64,000 bases of DNA from Phyto melanocephala (taxonomy: Eukaryota > Arthropoda > Insecta > Diptera > Rhinophoridae): the NCBI GenBank assembly GCA_941918925.1, contig OW799233.1, positions 123,528,833 to 123,592,832 of the forward strand, given 5' to 3'. Shown here piece by piece: positions 1-8,527 of the stretch (positions are counted from its first letter, which is position 1; every line of letters begins with the position of its first letter). Below the pieces are notes generated by a model, which was given only the letters and a program-made list of their open reading frames with translations, had not been told where the DNA came from and did not search any database. Made by a program: the position numbers and the translations under genes.

Positions 1-546
1 AGTTCAAAGAGTGAGCACATGTACTCATGAGATCAGTCCGGCCTATAACTAAATCAAGCAATGTTAAGCTTTCGTTTTGCTGTTTTTTTATTGCTTTGTT
101 TGCAAGTATGTATATGAAATTTAAATAATATTTTAGTAATATTGTTGTAAGGGCATAAGAGGATAAGTTCTAAAAACAAAATCTTTTCTTTGTATGTACA
201 ATTTTGTTACGTCGAAATTTTATTTGATTGTTATATTGTATGGTAATGCAGTACGCTCAAAGTAAAATGAATCCAGTATAACAGTTTTATTAACAAATTA
301 GCGAAGTTTTCGAATAACTGACTTTCTTAACGGCAATCATAATGCACAATGTGAATATTTTCGAATACAATTTTTTGTTCACTTGGATTTTAATTTCTAT
401 GATGAGTTACATGTGAATGTCGAATTTTATTCATGATAACCATTACAATATTGTAGTAAAAGATAAACGTAATTATGAACTTCTAACATCTTACAATTTT
501 CCTAACTTTAAAATAAGTATTAAAGTTTCCCCGATTCTTTATATTA
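1..546. other. AT-rich non-coding DNA upstream of the first MITE
   Basis: I see no open frame with coding character, no RNA gene and no recognisable repeat here. It may lie in the 5' flank or in a first intron of the zinc-finger gene whose first coding exon opens at 2282, because that exon is preceded by a splice acceptor and its non-coding first exon must lie further left. No 5' exon could be located. Confidence 0.4.
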
Positions 547-742
547 GTCCCCGTTTACACAGAGAAACATTTGGAAGGGAAACATCCGAAATTTTCTTTT
601 GTATTTTCCCTTGCGGACATACAGGGAAACATTATTGTCGTGCCTTCTTGAACGGGAAACAAATTCATATTCTCTTCCCCACCCGTCCCTCTCTACAAAC
701 AAAATGTTTCCCTTCCAAATGTTTCCCTGTCTAAATGGTGAC
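547..742. mobile_element. MITE, PIF/Harbinger-like by its TTA target duplication
   Basis: The two ends are inverted repeats of roughly 40 bp; the shared core is AACATTTGGAAGGGAAACAT. The element is flanked by TTA at 544-546 and 743-745, which matches the 3-bp duplication made by PIF/Harbinger transposases. Extra copies of GGGAAACA occur inside at about 622 and 654, so the terminal motif is also subterminally repeated. It encodes nothing convincing. Superfamily assignment rests only on the duplication. Confidence 0.65.
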
Positions 743-1001
743 TTACATGAGACAAACAGACAGTCAAATATGTATCAACAGCAAATTTATTTAAATGAGA
801 TTTGACACTTGTTACAAATTTCCAAATCTTTGGAGTCCTTAATCAATAGTTTCTTTAAGAATTATTTTTTTTAACTTCGGTATTTGATAAGTTCATCAAA
901 ATAAAACGAAAATTTACAATCAGCGACCGAAACAGTTACGACTTTTTTAAAAAAAGTCAAAACATAATTGTTTTTTTTTTTTTGACTTTTATTCTTTCGG
1001 T

Positions 1002-1369
1002 CAAGGCATATACATAAGGTATATGCAACGGCGAATTGATACAACAAAGCAACTTTTCATGAGATGTTTTTTGTCAAGGCCAATTCGTATATCAGGGATG
1101 GAAAAGTTGTTTTTACATATTAAATATAATAAAATTTAATTTAAAAAAGAATATAATTGTTTGAAACACATTATTAATGACGCAAAAGCAACAAATATAC
1201 ATAAATTTAGCACATTTATTATCAAGAAAGTACACGTAAGTTAATTGTTTAATACAGAATTTAAAATCACATTTCCCTTCCCTGCATTTATTAGGCAAAT
1301 TCAACCAATTTTGACATAAAGTCTCCCCATCAGCTGGGCTGATAATTTCACCTGTATGAATTCGCCTTG
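1002..1369. mobile_element. Nested hAT-type MITE with 8-bp target duplication
   Basis: It begins CAAGGC and ends GCCTTG and is flanked by CTTTCGGT at 994-1001 and 1370-1377, a perfect 8-bp duplication. Further in, GAATTGATAC near the left end pairs with GTATGAATTC near the right; the left arm carries about 25 extra bases, themselves palindromic (GCATATAC and GTATATGC). Because it interrupts the surrounding hAT element, it is the younger of the two. Confidence 0.78.
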
Positions 1370-1517
1370 CTTTCGGTCAGAAATAAAAGTTAAAATTTGA
1401 CTTTTATTTTTTAAGTCGAAAATTAAAGTTAAAATTTGACTTTTATTTTTTTAAGTCAAAAATAAAAGTTAAAATCTGACTTTTATTTTTTCAATCAAAA
1501 ATAACAAAAAAATTTTA

Positions 1518-1694
1518 TATCCCCGTCTAAAGGACTTGGCATGTATTATTCATCAAGTACCTGCGACACAAGATAGTGTAGAATGCGCGTTTTCAGCACT
1601 TAAGATTGTTCTCAGCGACTTGCGCTACAATTTGTCTGAACAGAACTTGGCAGCTATATTAATGGTGAAATTGAATTCTGAGTCATTGCAATGA
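1518..1694 (+). pseudogene. hAT transposase C-terminal dimerisation-domain remnant
   Basis: An open stretch of 58 codons ends at TGA 1692-1694 and contains VPATQDSVECAFSAL, then DLRYNLSEQNL. This is the conserved end of the hAT C-terminal (hATC) dimerisation domain, where family members have a P-A-T/S…S-E-R-x-F-S motif followed by R…L…N-L. No catalytic DDE portion survives, so the fragment cannot be active. It lies inside the 921-2216 element and identifies that element's superfamily independently of its ends. Confidence 0.85.
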
Positions 1695-2224
1695 AAGAGT
1701 GAACAATTTAATATTGAAATAAAGGAAATTAAATGTAATTTGTATTTTCAGAGCAAAATATGCAAAACACCAACTCCTTAACTTTCTAGCCAATAAACGT
1801 TTTCGTATACATATGTACTCTATTATAATTTTTTTTCTTTTTGTTTTATTACAAATACAACATGTACTTATAATTCTAAAAATAAAAACTGTGTTAATAT
1901 TTAATTAAAATTTTATTTAACTTTTTTAACATCTGCTTTTAATAGGAACAAAAGTCAAATTTTAACTTTTATTTCTGACTTAAAAAATAAAAGTCAAATT
2001 TTAACTTTTATTTTTGACCAAAAAAAAATATTGGTCAAAAAATAATTATTATAAAGTGACTTTTTGATTAAATTAAAAAAAATTAAAGTCTTTTAAGTTT
2101 ATTATTCCTTAGCATAACAGCATCAATATGCTGTATTCAAATATCTGATAGAAAAATTATATCCACCTGACTTTTTGATTTTTAATTTTAAAAATAACTG
2201 TTATTTTCGGTCCCTGTTTACAAT

Positions 2225-2281
2225 TTAAAATTGATTTCTTTAGTTTCCTAATCAATCAAACCAAATCTTAAATAATTGCAG
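2225..2281 (+). promoter_or_regulatory. Splice acceptor region of the first coding exon
   Basis: A pyrimidine-rich stretch with a CTAAT branch-point-like motif near 2248 leads to TGCAG ending at 2281. The coding exon opens 12 bases later with ATGATG at 2294. This implies an upstream non-coding exon that I could not find. The hAT target duplication ends at 2224, so little of the original intron end remains next to the exon. Confidence 0.6.
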
Positions 2282-2293
2282 TAAATATTGAAA

Positions 2294-5200
2294 ATGATGA
2301 GCGAACATTATGTGGAATGCCGTGCATTGCCAACAATAAACGAAACATTTCCCCAATTTATTACAAGACCACCACAACAACAGCAACCTCATTTACCAGT
2401 AACAACCACATCGGCAAGAACATCATCCTTAGGAATATCTCAAAAGAATTTAATACTTTCACCATTAGACCTGTCGCTGCGAGCTGGAGTTAATATTGCG
2501 CCCATTACACCACCCTCAACACCCTCACCACCAAGAAAACGACCAAGATTTATGTCAGACGAATTGTATCTGTGGCGTCCGCATGTTATGGGAGCAGCTG
2601 TAACACCCGAGTCATTAACAACAAACACAAACATTGCTACTGCCACAACAACACAGCATCACAACTTTTTACACACAATGACCTACACAAGACGGGAGGA
2701 ATTAACCTCTGCATATGGTTTGAACGAAGAGTCATACAATACAGCAACAACAACATTAGAGCCAACACAAACACGTTTTAATACTGACAGTAATAGCGAC
2801 ATAATCAACAGTTTTGGGGAAATAACTAAGAATCAACGAAGCGAAAGTTCTTCAATAATAGACGAGTATCAACGACATAATCATCAACGGACACTGCAGC
2901 ACAAAGACGATATGGCAACAATTTATGTGGATGATGAAACAATTGTACTGACCGAAGATGAGGACGATGAGGATGACGAGGAAGAGAACGATGAAAATGA
3001 AGAGGATGAGGAAAATGAAACAATTCTAAGCTCCCAAGAACTAAATGAAGACGATGAAACTAATGAGCCACCCCATAAATCACCAAACAGTCTGCTAAGT
3101 GAGCATAATGAAAATCCCAATACACAAACACAAGATACCAGCAATGCCGAGGCTGACGAAGAAGAAGAATATGTTGACATTATAGGCAATGATGATGATG
3201 ATGACATAAATCCTTTGTCTGCACGAGCCATCACAATGTTACGTTTACAAAGTCAAGCAGATTTAGAACAAGAACTGGAAAAGTCAGCCAAAGTATTAAC
3301 GCGCAATAAGTTGATCTATGAAAATGAAGAATTGCACAATCGTGCCGTAGATGGTTTAGCCAAATTGTTCGATAGAGATTTTCAGAGGAAGCAAGACAAC
3401 AGCCAAGATAATGTCAATGATAAAGACAAAACATACATAGATTTAACTAATTACCAAAAGGGCAAAGATGCCACATTTATGTCGTCAACACCTCACCTTC
3501 ATGACCAGACAGAACAACCATTTATGATTTCCCCACAACTGCCAACTACTGCAAGACCTTATAAAACTCACAAGACCGAACGTAAACGTATGAAATTACG
3601 CAAACACATGATGTTGGATGAAGAAACTGTTAGTCCTGTTTCCGGCACCATCATACGTAAGTTGCGTGATGATGAGGAATTGGTGGTCCGTAAAGGTGAC
3701 ATTGATCCAGCTTTCAATGTGGTTGAGGTTACCGAAGAAGCTAAGGCGATTTTAGCCAGTATCGATAATAAGATTGGAGCGTATTTGTGTCAACTCTGTC
3801 GCACCTTGTACGATGATGCTTTCAAGTTGGCCCAGCATCGCTGTCCTCGAATCGTACATATAGAGTACAAGTGTTCGGAATGTGAGAAGGTAAGTTAAAT
3901 GAGATTTTTCCTCAAAGACAGATAGAAGACGTGGTAGAAGTTTAAAAAGAAATTTTTCGCTTAGAAAACATGAATTTAATCGTTTAAACAGATTGATTAA
4001 TGAATTCATTTATAAAGCATGGCTTTTAAATAGAGACAAGCATCAAGGATACTTTACTGAATTTATTATGTCCTTCTCCTGTGGTGCTCAGAGCATATAT
4101 TGTTCTGTCATTTCTGTTCTACAATATTCATTTGCGACACCATAAATTTTATATTTTCTGAAACTTTGGAATAGGAAAGTCAATTCTTTTTCCGTGTGTT
4201 GTTTAAAATCAATCCCCACATATTGTGCAGAGCAGTATTTGGTATAAAATTTTTTTAAATATTCGGGAAGGAATCGCTTTTAAAAACCAACACAATAACT
4301 TGTTGAGATATAAGCAAATAAACATGACTGCCGCTAATTTTTCGAATTTTTATTATAAAAATTAACATTTTTTAGTCCTCTAATAAGAAAGTCCTATAAC
4401 GGTCACTAATCGTCTAAGTTATAGTCCAACAATTTTTGAAAAACATTTTTTAAATATATCAAGTTCGTCAAGATTTTAATTGATTTCTGAATACGCTAGT
4501 AAAACCAAATTATATGTGTAGCGATGTAATTTGCAAACCACTATCACTTCTCAGTAATTTTATGGCAACCAATCGGCATCCATTCCTTCACTGAGTCCCG
4601 CGCCACTAGAAGCGATTTCTCTAGACTTTGAAACTATTTCATATTACCGACTGTTAATTGGCAACAATCTTAATAACACAGTCCTTTGTAACCGCCAGCA
4701 TCTTTGTCGAGGTCCCATATAGCATTCATACTTAATATGTACCCAATTGTGATCCTTAGTCTACCGCGATCTAAGTCTCCTTAACTTCTTTATTTACTTA
4801 CGAGATCCAGGATTGATATGCCCCATCCGTAGGGATACTGATATAACTATCCATGCCTTCATTGTGTATGTATCCACACATGTGATGCAAATTCTCGGCC
4901 ATCCTCACTCGATTTATGTACTCCGCCAGCATCTTAGTCTTCCTAATCTCTGTACTAGGTCCAGGATACTCCTATGCCCCAGCCAGAGGTGTTTGTAATA
5001 CCTCTATACCCCGGACTTGAAATTATACCAAGGCGTGCACACTTCGCTAATGTAACTTTTCCCCGGGATCATGTTAAAAAAGCTTGACCAATGGAATACA
5101 GCAAACTTAAAAAATGACGTCCATAGTAAAATGTTGGATAATTTGTCAGTATCGGTTTCAAATAAAAGGTTTGACTGAATAGTAGAATAAAATTTTCTAT

Positions 5201-6448
5201 AAAAAATGCAAAATCCTAGATTTTTTTTTGATTAGTAGAACACAATAAGTCATAAACATATTTTAATTCAAAAATCGCCTCAGAAGTAAAATGGAGTATA
5301 ACTTTAAATCTGAAATCTATACTGCTCTATGATGTAATCATAATACCAGTGTACATGATGGTGAAGGATTAACCAGATTCGACAAGGCCGCATAAAGCTT
5401 GTAAATGTGTTAAATGGCAACAGAAACCACAGACTCTTATGGCCAAATTCCATCACTAAACCATCAGTCTTTGATTTACACTTTGTGTACAAGAGTCTAA
5501 GACAAATTCTCGTCAGACGTAAGCTGAGTTTCGTCATTTGTTTGGCAAAGATATTGGTAACACCTCTATCCTCCGACCAAGATAGAGACTTTTCCCAGAT
5601 TTAATGTTTTTGGTGGGAAAAACGGTGGCAGTAAATAAATAATAACAGCGTTGCATCATGAACAATGTCGAGCAGATACCATTTCCGCTAGTCTAGGAGT
5701 TATATAACAAGCACATCATCTTCTTTTCCGAATACATTATTTATTTTTAAAATTTTTAAAACCTTTTTAGGTTTTCAACTGTCCTGCCAATTTAGCTTCA
5801 CATCGCCGTTGGCATAAACCGAAATCCGAGCTACTAGCCAATAGTCAATCCAAAAAGCGAACACATGCCGAGCGGAACACACAATCAACCTCAAAGAACT
5901 CAGACATTATAGTAGATGATGGAGTTGATGGCATATTTCCCTGTAATCAATGTGGCAAAACATTCCGACGGTAATTATCCATATACTCTAAACAACACTA
6001 ACTTAATCTAATTGTGACATCATATTTTTATTCCAGACATGCCTATTTGAAAAAACATCAGGCCTCACATCAAATGTTGGAGAATCTCAAGTCTTTGGAT
6101 TTATTTAAAAATTCTACCGAGTCGACAAGAACATTCCAGACTTCTAGCGGTCATCTGGGTAGTTCAACTCTACCAACACCACCTAGACTACAACCCAATC
6201 CCCTGTATCCAGCTTTACAACATCCAAGACCTTATCCAACACGTTTTACCGGGTTTCCATTTCCCACACCATTCGATCACAGGCGTTTCTATACACTGGG
6301 GGAGTTTTATCTATCCCAGCAACTAGAACGTTCTTCGGCCTTTCAGTACGTACAGGCCAATCATTTGCGCAACTTAAGCAATGTTGCTGGTAATTTCATT
6401 AATAGACCAGTGGTGCCTTCACCCATGATGCCATTACCGGTGAAATGA
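2294..6448 (+). CDS. Nerfin/INSM1-family zinc-finger transcription factor
   Basis: This is a spliced gene with coding exons 2294-3889, 5771-5970 and 6037-6448. Donors are AAG|GTAAGT and ACG|GTAATT; acceptors are TTTTTAG and TTCCAG. The product has 735 residues. PLDLS at 57-61 is a classical CtBP co-repressor binding motif; a basic nuclear-signal candidate RKRPR follows at 81-85; residues 221-242 are almost all Asp/Glu. The EIN domain (about 447-498, containing KGDIDPAFNVVEVTEEAK) is specific to EGL-46, INSM1 and Nerfin. Three fingers follow: C499/C502/H515/C517, C527/C530/H543/H547 (split by intron 1) and C590/C593/H606/H610. Family members act in the nucleus in nervous-system differentiation. 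ATG 2294 is the first in frame; ATG 2297 could also serve. Whether it is nerfin-1 or nerfin-2 I cannot decide. The TGA stop may be leaky (see 6446-6679). Confidence 0.92.
3890..5770 (+). other. Intron 1 of the zinc-finger gene, filled by repeats
   Basis: The intron separates the first two cysteines of finger 2 from its two histidines. From about 4075 to 5405 it matches the divergent subtype of the DINE-1-like repeats found elsewhere in the window: a diverged ACCCCATAAA-type core near 4138 and a decayed CAGATTCGACAAGGCCG end near 5380. About 4500-5080 is a GC-richer unrecognised insert in which GCCAGCATCTTAGTC and GCCAGCATCTTTGTC recur about 230 bp apart. No intronic exon is evident. Confidence 0.6.
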
Positions 6449-6679
6449 CAAAATATTTTACGTCCTGTACCACGTGTAGCGCTTACGTCTACGGTAACAG
6501 CGACTACTTCAATGAGCCAGGATATTAACACAACTAATTCGGCATTAGTGTTACCACATTCTAGTCCTACAAATAGCAACAATACAACTTTACCATCTGT
6601 AAATACATTTAATTGGCTACCAAATGCTAGTCACATTTCATCTAACTCAAATTCCCGCTCCGACTTGGACGATGCTTAG
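6446..6679 (+). other. Candidate stop-codon readthrough extension of the zinc-finger protein
   Basis: The annotated stop is TGA at 6446-6448 followed by C (TGA CAA). The same frame then stays open for 76 codons to TAG at 6677-6679. In this AT-rich sequence such a stretch is unlikely by chance. Its composition, rich in Ser, Thr, Asn and Pro, with NTFNWLPNASHISSNS and an acidic RSDLDDA end, continues the style of the preceding C-terminus. UGA followed by C is the context known to favour readthrough in insects. A full product would have 812 residues. Alternatives are a recent nonsense change, a base-call error, or a minor splice removing the stop: a weak donor-like CCG|GTGAAA lies at 6440. Confidence 0.7.
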
Positions 6680-6816
6680 GGAAATTACAAAAATATTTTC
6701 AAAACCTTCGAACTTTATGTAGTTAAGAATATTTATTAAAAAAAAACAAATTATTATTACTGTTAGCCAAATATTAAAAGAAAATTTACATTTAAATAAA
6801 TTACATTCTGTTAAAA
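6680..6816. terminator. Shared 3' ends of two convergent genes
   Basis: Only 137 bp separate the zinc-finger TAG (6679) from the phosphatase-like stop (6817). A + strand AATAAA at 6795-6800 and a - strand AATAAA (TTTATT at 6732-6737) each lie beyond their own stop and inside the other gene's 3' side. The two mature transcripts would overlap antisense by about 60 bp or more if these signals are used. Confidence 0.55.
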
Positions 6817-8335
6817 TTACAATTTTCTTTTTGCTTTTGTAGAGGCTTGAAAAATGCCCATTTTCAGGTAATATGATACAACATGGGCCATATAGGTGTC
6901 ATCATGGACGCCATGAAACAAATACGATTGGGGACCGGTGGCATAGAGTAAAATGTCACTGGGACCATGGGCCGTATGAGTAAAATCCAAAAATACGGTA
7001 AGTACTGCAGTGTTATTGGCGGTGAACCTTAAGAAAGTAAAATTTTCTATTAATAAAACGAATATTTTTAAATTAAAAACATCATTTTACTTTGGATGCC
7101 TAAATGTTTTCTGAATTGTTTCATTCAATTCCCATAGGAATCGATTGAAATCTTCTACTCCATCTTTCTTCACAGCAGTTTCTGCCACAAATAAATAACC
7201 AACATCCTTGCGTTGCAAGACATCCAAAGATGCCTTCACCATATTGGTTAAATTTGGGCCCTTATCGGTTAAATCTCCATTGGCAAATACACCCAATACG
7301 TAATCCCAAGCAGAACCCTGAAGTCTACTTAGATCTCTGGGAGTTTGTATTAGTTTGAATGCAACACTTTGCGTAAACTTATAAAACTGCCAATCCTTTA
7401 AGAGATTACGTTTATCTGAGGAATCACATGCTGACACATCAATAATGCTGCTGTTCGAAATGGGTACTTTGGAGATAAGAGTCTGTCGGCCGCCACCCAT
7501 TATAACATTTATATTTCTGGCTTCCTTGGATTTTATCAATTGATAGGCCACATCAGGGCATTCATCTTTTAGGGCTTCAGGTATAAAGCTATCACATTCC
7601 CAATGTGTATCGCTGGAGTGGGCATATAGGGCAGCTAGTAGAGGTCCAGTAACACGACGTGTGGTTACAAAACCGGTTCGCATATTTAAAGCTTTAGCTT
7701 GTTTAAAAATACTACTTATGTGAAAAGATTCATTTAAGGCCTGATAGCAATTGCGAAATTTAACACGTCTATCTACTCCCCCTAAGCCCGCAGAAGTTTT
7801 AACGCCACCAAATAAAGCGGTGGCCAAAGAAAAGACATCACACTTTTCCTTTGAACTGCAACTGCTCTATAAGAATTTAATTTAAATTAAAGAAAAACTT
7901 TTGCATACTTTTTGAGAATAAATAAATACACACTTTTAATATGCTCAAGTGAGGGAACGAGTCCCATACAAAACTCTTTATATCTGTTATCTTGTCTTGC
8001 TTGGTAAATCTAGCACGCGATAACATGTCACTATTTACACCTTCTGCTACAAATATTATGACATTTTTCACTTCGCCCAATTGTTCATTTTTCACAATAA
8101 CATCTCTTAGCTCTTCAATGCCCCTTTCATACCAAACACCTTGTTCGGGTGGCAAATTCAATTTCCAATACGACACACTCTCCACATCCGCTGTGTCTGT
8201 ATCCACTTCATAACGCACCGTTAAACCAATGCATATTACGGAAACTAAAAGGGAGATCAAAATTGTTCCAGCCACCACAAAAAGTTGTGTGGACTTAAAT
8301 TTACGTTTTACTTTCACTAGACTTTGGGTATCCAT
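6817..8335 (-). CDS. Membrane-anchored alkaline-phosphatase-like protein, probably catalytically dead
   Basis: Coding exons on the - strand are 8335-7934, 7866-7091 and 7027-6817, giving 462 residues; members of the family usually have about 500-550. Residues 15-40 form one hydrophobic segment, so the protein is likely a type II membrane protein; there is no C-terminal hydrophobic tail for a GPI anchor. Family landmarks are clear: NVIIFVAEG (91-99), FVTTRRVTGPLLAALYAH, IMGGGRQ and LLYATGPQSYLFHGVHDD. Catalytic residues are not: the nucleophile motif D-S-A-G-T-A-T-A reads DVFSLATA with Val145 for Ser; the metal Asp of the GDG motif is Glu98; the magnesium His of T-x-R-V-x-H is Gly; and the E-G-G-R-I-D-H-x-H zinc site reads FVAETAVKKDG. 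About 80-100 residues that hold the remaining zinc His/Asp are absent before the last exon. I infer a pseudoenzyme. Start ATG 8335-8333 is the first downstream of in-frame non-ATG codons. Confidence 0.88.
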
Positions 8336-8527
8336 GACAAGATGTTTCAAAGAAGACTGAATTAAGTGTTGAAAATACTTTGTAAATGATTCGCAATTGA
8401 ATGGAAATTCTTATCAGATATCGTGAGGATGTTTTATAAAAGATAAGATTAATGTTATTTAATTGACATCTAGATAATATACGATTTATCTTAATACTCA
8501 TGTAAGTACGTATGTTTGTACACATGT
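8336..8527 (-). promoter_or_regulatory. Upstream region of the phosphatase-like gene with GATA sites
   Basis: Within 160 bp upstream of the start are CTTATC at 8410-8415, AGATAAG at 8441-8447 and TTTATCTT near 8485. GATA factors control many midgut genes in flies, and alkaline-phosphatase relatives are often gut proteins, so gut expression is a reasonable guess. The transcription start was not identified, and short GATA words are common in AT-rich DNA. Confidence 0.3.

Larger units (their letters stand above)
921..2216. mobile_element. Non-autonomous hAT element with 8-bp target duplication
   Basis: The left end reads CAGCGACCGAAA and the right end is the inverse of CAGGGACCGAAA, so the 12-bp terminal repeats differ at one base. 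TTTACAAT flanks it at 913-920 and 2217-2224, a perfect 8-bp target-site duplication as expected of hAT transposons. Inside are several copies of a motif built on AAAGTTAAAATTTGACTTTT (about 1385-1500 and 1950-2030), a remnant of the transposase C-terminus (1518-1694) and a second, nested hAT MITE (1002-1369). The right end lies 65 bp upstream of the acceptor used by the zinc-finger gene. Confidence 0.88.

Noticed and set aside
2922..3234. Ser-rich - strand frame opposite the acidic region
   Set aside because: Shadow of the Asp/Glu-rich coding sequence on the other strand.
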